Positions 45,984 through 54,532 of a stretch of DNA of 64,000 nt are shown here, one piece after another. Both the position numbers and the translations under genes were made by a program. Below the pieces are notes generated by a model, which did no database searches, was not told the DNA's origin, and worked only from the letters and a program-made list of their open reading frames with translations. Every line of letters begins with the position of its first letter. Position 1 is the first letter of the stretch. Source of the stretch: Raineyella sp034933565 (GTDB lineage: Bacteria; Actinomycetota; Actinomycetes; Propionibacteriales; Propionibacteriaceae); NCBI RefSeq assembly GCF_034933565.1, contig NZ_JAYFNG010000026.1, forward strand, positions 1 through 64,000. The letters are read 5' to 3'.

Positions 45984-48900
45984 GGGCTTCCACAACCCGC
46001 CGATGCCCTGGACCGACCTCGAACGGACGCTGAGCGACCCCGGCCCGTCCTCGCCGACCGGGGTGGACGCCCCGGTCTCCCACAAGCGCGGCCGCTACCG
46101 CCCGCCCCCGGTCGTCCGACCCCCGGATGCCGTCCCGTACGCCGAACGGCACGCCCATTCGTCGTTCTCCTTCCTCGACGGGGCCTCCGCACCGGCCGAC
46201 CTGGTCGTCGAGGCCGAGCGGCTCGGACTGTCCGCGCTGGCGCTCACCGACCACGACGGGCTCTACGGGATCACCCGGTTCGCCGAGGCCGCTGAACCCA
46301 CCGGGGTGAGGACCGTCTTCGGTGCCGAGCTGTCGCTGGACCTGCCCGCCCCGCAGGCCGGCCGACCCGACCCGGCCGGCAGCCATCTGCTGGTGCTGGC
46401 CGCCGGTGAGGCGGGCTACCACCGGCTGGCCGGGGCGATCACCGACGCCCAGCTCGCCGGAGCCGAGAAGGGCCGGCCGACCTACGACCTGGCCGGGCTG
46501 GCCGCGGCCGCGGACGGGCACTGGGCGGTGCTGACCGGCTGCCGCAAGGGGGCCGTACGCCAAGGGCTGGTCGCCGGCGGGCCCGACGCGGCCGGTCGGG
46601 AGCTGGACGCCCTGGTCGAGCTCTTCGGCCACCGGCGGGTGTACGTCGAGCTGACCGACCACGGTCACCCGCTGGACTCGACCCACAACGACACGCTGGC
46701 CGGGCTCGCCGCCGCTCGCGGGCTGCCCACCCTGGCGACCGGGAACGTCCACTACGCCACCCCCGCCCAGCACCTGCTCGCCCGGACCGTCGCGGCGATC
46801 CGGGCGAATCGGAGCCTGGACGATCTGGACGGCTGGCTGCCGGCCGCCGGGACGGCCTTCCTGCGTTCCGGCGCCGAGATGAGCCGGTTGTTCGCCCGCT
46901 ACCCCGGAGCCGTGGAGCGCACCGTGGAGCTCGCCGACGAACTGGCCTTCCCGCTGGGCCGGGCCAAGCCCGCACTGCCGAAGCAGCAGGTGCCGGAGGG
47001 CCACACCCAGATGTCCTGGCTGCGGGAACTGGTCCGGCGGGCGGTCCCGGAGAAATACCCCCGACTGGACGACGCCGGCCGGGCCCGGATCGAGCGGGAG
47101 CTGGCGGTGATCGAGGCCAAGGACTTCCCCGGCTACTTCCTGATCGTGCACGACATCGTCGCCGAGGCCCAGCGCCGCGGCATCCTCTGCCAGGGCCGCG
47201 GATCGGCCGCCAATTCCGCGATCTGCTACCTGCTGGGCATCACCGCAGTGGACTCCATCCGCTACGACCTGCCCTTCGAACGCTTCCTGTCGGCGCTGCG
47301 GGACGAGGAACCCGACATCGACGTGGACTTCGACTCCGACCGCCGCGAGGAGATCATCCAATGGGTGTACGAACGCTACGGTCGGGAACGTGCCGCCCAG
47401 GTCTGCAATGTCATCCAGTACCGGCCGAAGAACGCCATCCGGGATGTCGCCAGGGCACTCGGCTACTCACCGGGCCAGCAGGACGCCTTCGCCCGCCAGG
47501 TCGACCACTGGTCACTGCCGGGCCCCTCGGACGAGTCCGCCGAGCAGCCGACCGGCGTCCCGCAACGCGTCCTCGACCTGGCCGGCCAGCTGCTGACGGC
47601 CCCCCGCCACCTGGGCATCCACTCCGGGGGAATGGTGCTCACCGAGCGCCCGGTGGGCGAGGTGGTGCCGATCGAGCACGCCCGGATGGCCGGCCGAACG
47701 GTGATCCAGTGGGACAAGGACGATGCCGCCTGGATGGGGTTGGTGAAGTTCGACCTGCTCGGCCTGGGCATGCTCGCCGCGCTGCAGCACTGCTTCACCA
47801 TCATCGCCGCCGGCACCGGCGAGACCTGGCGGCTGGCGACCATCCCCAAGGAGGAGCAGGAGGTCTACGACATGCTCTGCCGGGCCGACGCGATCGGGGT
47901 GTTCCAGGTGGAGTCCCGCGCCCAGATGGGGCTGCTGCCCCGGCTACGGCCCCGCAGGTTCTACGACCTGGTGATCGAGATCGCCCTGATCCGGCCGGGC
48001 CCCATCCAGGGCGGGGCGGTGCACCCGTTCGTCCGCCGCAAGCTCGGCCAGGAGCCGATCACGTACGCCCATCCCAAGCTCGAGCCGGTGCTGAAGCGCA
48101 CCCTCGGGGTGCCTATCTTCCAGGAACAGCTGATGCAGATGGCGATGGCGGTCGGGGAGTGCAGCGGTGAGGACGCCGACCTGCTGCGCCGGGCGATGGG
48201 CTCCAAACGGGGGATCGAGCGGATCGAGTCGCTGGAGCGGAAGCTCTATGCCGGGATGGCCCGCAACGGGCTGACCGGCCCGGCCGCCGACCACCTCTAC
48301 GCCCAGATCAAGGCGTTCGCGAACTTCGGCTTCGCCGAGTCCCACTCGCTGAGTTTCGCGCTGCTGGTGTACGCCAGCTCCTGGCTCAAGCTGCACTACC
48401 CGGCCGCCTTCCTGGCCGGGCTGCTGCGGGCCCAGCCGATGGGGTTCTACTCACCGGCCACCCTGACGGCCGACGCCCGCCGCCACGGGGTCGAGGTACG
48501 CCGGCCCGACCTGCAGTGCTCGGGGGTCGACGCCGATCTGGAGCCCCTCGACGGGGCGGGGCTGATCGGCGGGCCGGGGCCGTCCGATGGGTCGGGGCAA
48601 GTCGACGAGTCAGGGTCACTCGACGGGTCGGGGCCGCCCGACAGGGGGCGGGCCGCCGGTCCGGCCGGGCGCCGGGCCCCCACCGGGCTCGACTCCTGCC
48701 TCGACCCCGAGCAACCGCCGGTGGGGGCGTACGACCCGGCCGCCCCTGATGTCGGTGCCCGGCATCGCCGGGACGGCAATTTCGCTGTCCGGCTCGGCCT
48801 GGCGGCGGTCCGGGGGATCGGTCGGAAGGTGGCCGAGCGCATCGTCGCCGAACGTGACGCCGACGGGCCGTACGTCTCCCCGGAGGACCTCGCCCGGAGG

Positions 48901-49485
48901 GCCGGCCTGACCGAGGAGCAGCTGTCGGCGCTGGCCACCGCCGGGGCCTTCGACGGTCTCGGCCTGAGCCGCCGGCAGGCACTGTGGCGGGCCGGCACCG
49001 CCGCGCTGGACCAGGCCGGGACCCTGCCGGGCATGGTGGCGCCGCTGCAGCCGCCACTGTTCGACGACCCGTCCGGTCTGGAGGTGCTCAACGACGACCT
49101 CTGGGCGACCGGGCTGTCGACGTCCGATCACCTGCTCGCCCATCTCCGGGCACGCCTCGACGAGCACGGCGTGCTGACCTCGGCCGCGGTCCGGACCGCC
49201 GAGCCCGGTCGCCGGATCCGGGTCGCCGGGCTGGTCACCCACCGGCAACGACCGTCCAGCGCCTCGGGAGTCACCTTCGTCAACCTCGAGGACGAGCACG
49301 GCCTGGTCAACGTCATCTGCTCCGCCGGGGTCTGGGCCCGCTACCGGCGGCTCATCCGCGAGGCCCCGGGCCTGATCGTCCGCGGCATCCTCGAACGGTC
49401 ACCCGAGGGGGTCACCAACCTGGTCGCCGACCACCTCGAGCCACTGCCGGTCACCGTCCGCCACACCTCCCGCGACTTCCACTGA
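45982..49485 (+). CDS. dnaE2: Error-prone DNA polymerase DnaE2
   Basis: 1167-residue C-family polymerase performing damage-induced mutagenic synthesis with ImuA' and ImuB. PHP domain (AERHAHSSFSFLDGAS, ALTDHDGLYGI), polymerase core with catalytic acids in DEEPDIDVDFDSDRREEII, CQGRGSAANSAICYLLG, and the FAESHSLSFALLVYASSWLK segment; C-terminal HhH and OB-fold (TFVNLEDEHGLVNVI), ending SRDFH as in DnaE2. Around residues 855-915 lies a variable insert of Gly/Asp/Ser repeats (GPSDGSG, SLDGSGPPD). GGGGAGG precedes ATG 45982. Confidence 0.95.
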   Translation: MGFHNPPMPWTDLERTLSDPGPSSPTGVDAPVSHKRGRYRPPPVVRPPDAVPYAERHAHSSFSFLDGASAPADLVVEAERLGLSALALTDHDGLYGITRFAEAAEPTGVRTVFGAELSLDLPAPQAGRPDPAGSHLLVLAAGEAGYHRLAGAITDAQLAGAEKGRPTYDLAGLAAAADGHWAVLTGCRKGAVRQGLVAGGPDAAGRELDALVELFGHRRVYVELTDHGHPLDSTHNDTLAGLAAARGLPTLATGNVHYATPAQHLLARTVAAIRANRSLDDLDGWLPAAGTAFLRSGAEMSRLFARYPGAVERTVELADELAFPLGRAKPALPKQQVPEGHTQMSWLRELVRRAVPEKYPRLDDAGRARIERELAVIEAKDFPGYFLIVHDIVAEAQRRGILCQGRGSAANSAICYLLGITAVDSIRYDLPFERFLSALRDEEPDIDVDFDSDRREEIIQWVYERYGRERAAQVCNVIQYRPKNAIRDVARALGYSPGQQDAFARQVDHWSLPGPSDESAEQPTGVPQRVLDLAGQLLTAPRHLGIHSGGMVLTERPVGEVVPIEHARMAGRTVIQWDKDDAAWMGLVKFDLLGLGMLAALQHCFTIIAAGTGETWRLATIPKEEQEVYDMLCRADAIGVFQVESRAQMGLLPRLRPRRFYDLVIEIALIRPGPIQGGAVHPFVRRKLGQEPITYAHPKLEPVLKRTLGVPIFQEQLMQMAMAVGECSGEDADLLRRAMGSKRGIERIESLERKLYAGMARNGLTGPAADHLYAQIKAFANFGFAESHSLSFALLVYASSWLKLHYPAAFLAGLLRAQPMGFYSPATLTADARRHGVEVRRPDLQCSGVDADLEPLDGAGLIGGPGPSDGSGQVDESGSLDGSGPPDRGRAAGPAGRRAPTGLDSCLDPEQPPVGAYDPAAPDVGARHRRDGNFAVRLGLAAVRGIGRKVAERIVAERDADGPYVSPEDLARRAGLTEEQLSALATAGAFDGLGLSRRQALWRAGTAALDQAGTLPGMVAPLQPPLFDDPSGLEVLNDDLWATGLSTSDHLLAHLRARLDEHGVLTSAAVRTAEPGRRIRVAGLVTHRQRPSSASGVTFVNLEDEHGLVNVICSAGVWARYRRLIREAPGLIVRGILERSPEGVTNLVADHLEPLPVTVRHTSRDFH

Positions 49486-49557
49486 CCGGTTCCTGACCGC
49501 TCCCGACCGGTTCCCGACCGCTCCCGACCGGTTCCCGACCGGTTCCCGACCGGCTCC
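49483..49557. repeat. Seven 10-11 bp repeats starting at the dnaE2 stop
   Basis: Units of the form YGACCGGTTCC or YGACCGCTCC begin at 49483, 49494, 49504, 49515, 49525, 49536 and 49547; the first contains the TGA. Most units hold the palindrome ACCGGT. Confidence 0.85.
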
Positions 49558-49581
49558 TCCGGTTCTCTCCCGGCCCGGTCC

Positions 49582-50709
49582 TCACAGCCAGTTGTTGCGC
49601 CGGAACAGTACGAACAGGGTGGTCATCAGGGCGAGGATGACACCACAGACGACGAAGTAGCCGTACGGGGAGTGCAGCTCCGGCATGTTGTCGAAGTTCA
49701 TCCCGTAGATGCCGGCGATCAGGGTGGGGACCGCCGCGATCGCGACGAACGCCGAGATCTTGCGCATGTCCTCGTTCTGCCCGACCGACAGCCGGTTGAG
49801 CGAGGCGGCGAGGATCGTCGACAGCACCTCGTCATAGGACTGGATCGCCTCACGGGCCTCGGTGTGGTGGTCGGCGACCTCGCGGAAGTACGCCTGCGCC
49901 TCCGTCGGGATCGCCCGGTAGGGGCGGGTGGCGAGGTTGTGCAGCGGCACGCCGAGCGGGGCGACCGCCCGCTTGAACTCGATCAGCTCACGCTTGACCT
50001 GGTAGATCTGCTCCACCTCGTGGGCGCCCTCCGAGGAGAAGACCGCCGCCTCCACCTCGTCGATGTCCTCCTCGAAGTCATTGACGACCTGCTGGTAGTC
50101 GTCGACCACGGTGTCGAGCACCCCGTACAGCACCGACGCCGGCCCGTGGAGCAGCCGGTCCGGATGCTTCTCGAGCGCCTTCCGCAGCCGCTTCAGCGAG
50201 GTCTGCGACCCACGGCGCACCGTCATCACGAAACCGGTGCCGACGAAGACCATGATCTGGCCGGTGGTGACGATCTCCGAGGTCTCCGGTGGCTGGCGTT
50301 GCGGCACGTACGCCACCGTGGAGACCACCAGGAACAGGGTCCGGCCGAACTGCTCCAGCTTGGAGCGGGTGTGGCCCTCCACCGCGTCCTCGATGGCCAG
50401 TGGGTGCAGGTTGAACCGGCGGGCCAGACCCGCCATGTCCTCGTCGTCGGGGTCGTGCAGGCCGAGCCAGACGAATCCCTCGTCGGCCAGCGCGTGCGCG
50501 GTGGCCTCCGCCAGGCTCTCGCAGTCCTGCCGGGTCCCGTCGACGTACCAGCCCCAGTTCACCACCGAGTCGGGGATGTCGGCGGGGAAGTCGTCGCCGT
50601 CCCAGTCGCTGCGCGGGCGTTCCGGAGGCGTACGCGGCGGGTCCATCGGCCCGGGGACCGGCAGACCGGGAGTGGCGGGGCGGCGGGCGGGGAACAACGA
50701 CCGGGCCAT
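49582..50709 (-). CDS. corA: Magnesium/cobalt transporter CorA
   Basis: 375-residue classical CorA. A 45-residue Pro/Arg-rich N-terminus, cytoplasmic alpha/beta domain (FVWLGLHDPDDEDMAGLA), the long stalk helix and two C-terminal helices with the selectivity motif IYGMNFDNMPEL intact and the basic end FRRNNWL. Transports Mg2+ (and Co2+) across the membrane. Its ATG 50709 is 3 bp after the pepP stop, with AAGGGAT upstream, so it is co-expressed with that peptidase. The genome's other CorA-like gene here (8114) has the GQN variant. Confidence 0.95.
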   Translation of the reverse strand: MARSLFPARRPATPGLPVPGPMDPPRTPPERPRSDWDGDDFPADIPDSVVNWGWYVDGTRQDCESLAEATAHALADEGFVWLGLHDPDDEDMAGLARRFNLHPLAIEDAVEGHTRSKLEQFGRTLFLVVSTVAYVPQRQPPETSEIVTTGQIMVFVGTGFVMTVRRGSQTSLKRLRKALEKHPDRLLHGPASVLYGVLDTVVDDYQQVVNDFEEDIDEVEAAVFSSEGAHEVEQIYQVKRELIEFKRAVAPLGVPLHNLATRPYRAIPTEAQAYFREVADHHTEAREAIQSYDEVLSTILAASLNRLSVGQNEDMRKISAFVAIAAVPTLIAGIYGMNFDNMPELHSPYGYFVVCGVILALMTTLFVLFRRNNWL

Positions 50710-50712
50710 CAG

Positions 50713-52212
50713 CTATCCCTTCAACAGTGGGGCCATCCAGGCTTCGACGTCCTCGGGTCTGCGCGGCAGCTTGTCCGACAGCACCCGGGGCCCGTCCGTG
50801 GTGATCAGGACGTCGTCCTCGATCCGTACGCCGATGCCCCGCAGTTCCTCGGGGACCAGCAGGTCGGTCGACTTGAAGTACAGCCCGGGCTCGACGGTGA
50901 TGATCATCCCCTCGCGCAGCGTGCCGAGCCGGTAGTTCTCGTTGCGGGCCAGGGCACAGTCGTGCACGTCGATGCCGAGGTGGTGCGAGGTGCCGTGCAC
51001 CATCCAGCGGCGGTGCTGGCCGCCCTCGGGGGAGACCGACACCTCGGGTGTCACCGGCAGCAGGCCCCACTCGTGCAGGCGCCGGGCCAGCACGGTGACG
51101 GCCGTCCGATGCACGTCCTGGAAGGTGGTGCCGGGGCGGCAGACGGCGATCGCCGCATCCGCCGCCTCCAGCACGGCCCGGTAGACCCTGCGCTGGGGCT
51201 CGGTGAACCGGCCGTTGACCGGCAGGGTCCGGGTGATGTCGGCGGTGTAGAGGGTGTCCAGCTCGATGCCGGCGTCGATCAGGATCAGATCCCCGTCGCG
51301 CACCTCGCCGTCGTTGCGGATCCAGTGCAGGGTGCAGGCGTGGTCACCGGCGGCGGCGATGGTGTCGTACCCGACGGCGTTGCCCTCGTGGCGGGCGTAC
51401 AGCCCGAACACCCCCTCGACCCAGCGTTCGCCGCGGCCCTTGGCGACCGCGTCCGGGAAGGAGCGGACGACCTCGGTGAAGGCCTCGGCGGTGCGGTCGC
51501 AGGCGTCCTGCATCTGGTCGATCTCGAAGGCGTCCTTGGTCAGCCGCAGCTCCGACAGTGCGGTGGCGAACTCGTCGTCCGGGCTCGGCAGGTCGGCGTC
51601 ATCACCGGCCAGCAGGCCGTACTGTTCGCGCAGACCGTCGACCCGGAGGGTGACCTCGGCGTCCGCCTCCCGGACGATCCGGATCCGGGTGGAGCCGGCG
51701 TTCTTGGCCAGCGCGACCGGCAGCTGGTCGATCGGCGCGCAGTCGATCCCCGTCATCGCGGCCATCTCGTCCAGTGATTCGCGCTGGCCGACCCACATCT
51801 CGCCGTAGCGGGAGCTGGCGTAGAACTCTTCGTCGGTCCGTGGCGCCCGGGGCTTGAAGTAGAGCGTGGCCTGGTGGCCGTCGTCGGTGGGCTCCAGCAC
51901 CAGCACGGCGTTCGGCTCCCGGTCGGTGCCCAGCCCCGACAGGTGGGCGAAGGCCGAGTGCGGCCGGAAGCGGTAGTCGCAGTCGTTGTTGCGGACCTTC
52001 AGCCCGCCGGCCGGGATGACCAGCCGCTCGCCGGGGAACGCGGCGCCGATGCCGGCGCGGCGCAGCTGCGCCGGGTCGGCGGCGGGCAAGCGGGCCGGCA
52101 GGTCGGAGGAGTACGGGGCCCACCCGTCGACGATGAATGTGCGGAACGCGTCGGAGAACGGGCTCTGACGGTTCGGCAGCTTCTCGGTGGTGGTTCCCTC
52201 GTCTTCAGCCAT
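50713..52212 (-). CDS. pepP: Xaa-Pro aminopeptidase (aminopeptidase P)
   Basis: 499-residue M24B metallopeptidase removing N-terminal residues before proline. N-terminal creatinase-like domain (NDCDYRFRPHSAFAHLSGLG), then the pita-bread catalytic domain with metal ligands Asp (LILIDAGIE), Asp (YTADITRTLP), His (VHGTSHHLGIDVHD), Glu (ITVEPGLYF) and Glu (GVRIEDDVLI). ATG 52212 is preceded by GGGGG; a longer open frame exists upstream but runs antisense through the transporter gene. Co-directional with corA downstream. Confidence 0.93.
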   Translation of the reverse strand: MAEDEGTTTEKLPNRQSPFSDAFRTFIVDGWAPYSSDLPARLPAADPAQLRRAGIGAAFPGERLVIPAGGLKVRNNDCDYRFRPHSAFAHLSGLGTDREPNAVLVLEPTDDGHQATLYFKPRAPRTDEEFYASSRYGEMWVGQRESLDEMAAMTGIDCAPIDQLPVALAKNAGSTRIRIVREADAEVTLRVDGLREQYGLLAGDDADLPSPDDEFATALSELRLTKDAFEIDQMQDACDRTAEAFTEVVRSFPDAVAKGRGERWVEGVFGLYARHEGNAVGYDTIAAAGDHACTLHWIRNDGEVRDGDLILIDAGIELDTLYTADITRTLPVNGRFTEPQRRVYRAVLEAADAAIAVCRPGTTFQDVHRTAVTVLARRLHEWGLLPVTPEVSVSPEGGQHRRWMVHGTSHHLGIDVHDCALARNENYRLGTLREGMIITVEPGLYFKSTDLLVPEELRGIGVRIEDDVLITTDGPRVLSDKLPRRPEDVEAWMAPLLKG

Positions 52213-52292
52213 GGCCCCCATTCTGGCACCGGTCCCGGACCGGGCCACCGGGCCCGAGGGGGGCATTGGGATCGAGGGGCGGCGGGGCCGGG

Positions 52293-53519
52293 TCAGCCCA
52301 GGTACGTCGCGAGGCGGGGGCGTACGGCCAGGAACGCGGTCATCCCCACCAGGCTGGTCGCCAGCAGGATCAGCGCCAGCGGGGTGGGGCTGTCGCGGGT
52401 GACCAGGCCGACGACCGGGGCGAGGGCGCCGCCGACGCAGAACCGGACCGCGCCGAGCAGCGCGGCGGCGGTGCCGGCCGACCGTCCCTGATGGTGCAGC
52501 GCGATCGCCGTGAGGTTCGCGTTGTGGATCGCCACGAGCGCCATCGCGAAGGGCAGCGGGGCGACGAAGCCGACCACCCCGCCGGCCCCGGTCCCGACCA
52601 GCAGGACCATCACGCCGGCCACCACGACCGAGGCCACGGCGGCGCCCAGCTCGGTCCTGATCAGGCCGTACCGACGCAGCAGCACCGGGTTCAGCTGCCC
52701 GCCGATGACCATCGACAGGCCGATGGTGCCGAAGACCAGCGCAAAGACCCCCGGGGTGAGGCCGTACCGCACCTGGAGGATGAACGACGAGCCGGAGATG
52801 TAGCTGAACAGGGTGCCCGCGCTCGCGGCGGCGCCGATCACCATCGCGATCACCACCGGATCGCGGAACAGCCGGAGGTAGGCGCTGATCGTCGCCGCCG
52901 GGTGCAGCTCCATCCGGCGTTCGGCCGGGAGCGTGTCGGGCAGGAAGAACAGCGCGGCCAGCAACAGCACCAGGCCGGCGACGGCGAGGAAGACGAAGGT
53001 GCCCTGCCACGACATCACCCGCAGCATCACCCCGCCGATCGACGGGGCGAGCACCGGGGCCAGGCCCATCACCAGCATCAGGCGCGACATCAGGGTCGCC
53101 GCCCGGGCACCGGTGAACAGGTCGCGGACAACCGCCATCGCGGTGATCGCCGACGCCGTGCCGGCCAGCCCCTGGAGCACCCGCAGCACGATCAGGACCC
53201 GGATGTCGCCGGTCATCGCGCAGCCGATGGACAGCAGCACGTGCGCCGCCAGCCCCGTGATGACGGGCAGCCGGCGGCCCAGCGCGTCGGACAGCGGACC
53301 GGTCACCAGCTGCCCGAGGCCGAGCCCGATCAGTGAACCGGCCAGGGTGGCCTGGATCTGGCTGTGCGTGGCGCCGAGCTCGCGGGCCATCTCGGGGAAG
53401 GCCGGTAGGTAGACGTCGGTGGACAACGGCCCGATGGCCGCCAACAGTCCGAGGACGACGACCAGCCGGGCGTAGGTGGCACGGCCGATCGGCTCGCCGG
53501 ACGTCAGGGCGTCGGCCAT
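52293..53519 (-). CDS. Bcr/CflA-type drug-resistance MFS transporter
   Basis: 408-residue 12-helix MFS exporter. Bcr/CflA landmarks: LLAAIGPLSTDVYLPAFPEM at helix 1, LGQLVTGPLSDALGRRLPV between helices 2 and 3, VVRDLFTGARAATLMSRLM and APSIGGVMLRVMSWQGTF at helix 5. Members expel bicyclomycin, chloramphenicol, sulfonamides or metabolites; substrate unknown. GGAGGTCCC precedes ATG 53519. Lies 80 bp before pepP on the same strand, probably an independent unit. Confidence 0.9.
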   Translation of the reverse strand: MADALTSGEPIGRATYARLVVVLGLLAAIGPLSTDVYLPAFPEMARELGATHSQIQATLAGSLIGLGLGQLVTGPLSDALGRRLPVITGLAAHVLLSIGCAMTGDIRVLIVLRVLQGLAGTASAITAMAVVRDLFTGARAATLMSRLMLVMGLAPVLAPSIGGVMLRVMSWQGTFVFLAVAGLVLLLAALFFLPDTLPAERRMELHPAATISAYLRLFRDPVVIAMVIGAAASAGTLFSYISGSSFILQVRYGLTPGVFALVFGTIGLSMVIGGQLNPVLLRRYGLIRTELGAAVASVVVAGVMVLLVGTGAGGVVGFVAPLPFAMALVAIHNANLTAIALHHQGRSAGTAAALLGAVRFCVGGALAPVVGLVTRDSPTPLALILLATSLVGMTAFLAVRPRLATYLG

Positions 53520-53713
53520 GGGACCTCCAGAGGTGGTGTGCTGCGGGGCACGTCGATGGGACCAGACCGGCAGCCCACTGGCCAGCGCGGCGTTCCGCTG
53601 ATCGGGATTGGGCCGGGTCATCGGGCTCCCGGGCCCCGGTCATCGGGACCCGCGCATCGGGCCCGGGAGTCGGCGCGGGCGTACGGATGCGCCGCAGACG
53701 GGCGGCGGGTCGA

Positions 53714-53719
53714 TAGAGT
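53714..53719 (+). promoter_or_regulatory. -10 box of the zinc-ribbon protein gene
   Basis: TAGAGT about 30 bases before ATG 53750, which has its own GGAGG at 53741-53745. A leadered transcript, in contrast to the RNB gene downstream. The 230-base gap back to 53520 shows nothing else. Confidence 0.4.
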
Positions 53720-53749
53720 GGGGGACCACACCGGAACAGCGGAGGACGA

Positions 53750-54493
53750 ATGGCGATGAAGGCCCCGGCGAGCGTGCAACGCAGGCTCCTTGACCTGAAC
53801 AAGGTCGACACCACTCTCGTACGGCTCTCCCATCGCCGGAAGAACCTGCCCGAGCATGCGGAGGTGCTGCGGATCCAGGCCGAGCTCGCCACCATCGACG
53901 ACGAGCTGACCGCGGCCGAGACCGCGGTGTCCGACGGCGAGCTGGAGCAGCGCCGGGCCGAGACGGATCTTGAGCCGGTGCGGGAGCGCCGGCGCCGCGA
54001 CCAGGCCAGGATCGATGCCGGCGACGTGGACGCCAAGGCGCTGCGCGGACTGGTCGACGAGGTCGCCCACCTGGATCGGCGGATCGGTGAGCTGGAGGAC
54101 GCCCAGCTCGAGGCGATGGAACGGCTGGAGGAGGCCACCACGGCGCGCGACCGGGTCGCCGGCCGCCGTGCCGACCTGGATGCGGCGCTCAGGGCCGCCG
54201 TCGCCGCCCGGACCAAGGTCGCCCAGGAGATCGACACCGAGGCCAAGGGCCAGCTCGCGGTCCGGGCGGAGATCCTCCAGGACCTCCCGCAGGACCTGTT
54301 CGCCCTGTACGAGAAGACCCGCCAGCACGTCGGGTCCGGAGCCGCCGCCCTGGTGGCCCGCCGCTGTGAGGGGTGCGGCCTGGAGGCCAACGCGGCCGAC
54401 CTGCGGGCGTACGCGGCGGCGGGGCCCGACGACGTGCTCCGGTGCGCCGAATGCGGCCGGATCCTGGTCCGGACGGCCGAATCGGGGCTCTGA
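53750..54493 (+). CDS. Coiled-coil protein with C4 zinc ribbon (DUF164/CT398-like)
   Basis: 247 residues: a long antiparallel coiled coil (about 1-185, LDLNKVDTTLVRLSHRRKNL and LRGLVDEVAHLDRRIGELED) ending in a zinc ribbon with CEGCG and CAECG pairs. The family is linked to RNA metabolism or to secretion regulation in different bacteria; no function is proven. In actinobacteria it often neighbours RNase H- or RNB-type genes, and here an RNB ribonuclease and the RNase P RNA follow. Start ATG 53750. Confidence 0.88.
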   Translation: MAMKAPASVQRRLLDLNKVDTTLVRLSHRRKNLPEHAEVLRIQAELATIDDELTAAETAVSDGELEQRRAETDLEPVRERRRRDQARIDAGDVDAKALRGLVDEVAHLDRRIGELEDAQLEAMERLEEATTARDRVAGRRADLDAALRAAVAARTKVAQEIDTEAKGQLAVRAEILQDLPQDLFALYEKTRQHVGSGAAALVARRCEGCGLEANAADLRAYAAAGPDDVLRCAECGRILVRTAESGL

Positions 54494-54520
54494 GGGGCCG
54501 CCTCTGCGGATCCCCACGCG

Positions 54521-54526
54521 TAGGGT
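54521..54526 (+). promoter_or_regulatory. -10 box of the RNB ribonuclease gene
   Basis: TAGGGT six bases before ATG 54533; leaderless geometry. Confidence 0.5.
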
Positions 54527-54532
54527 GGGGAC

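Noticed and set aside
49483..49557. CRISPR-like array after dnaE2
   Set aside because: Units of 10-11 bp without spacers; a simple tandem repeat.
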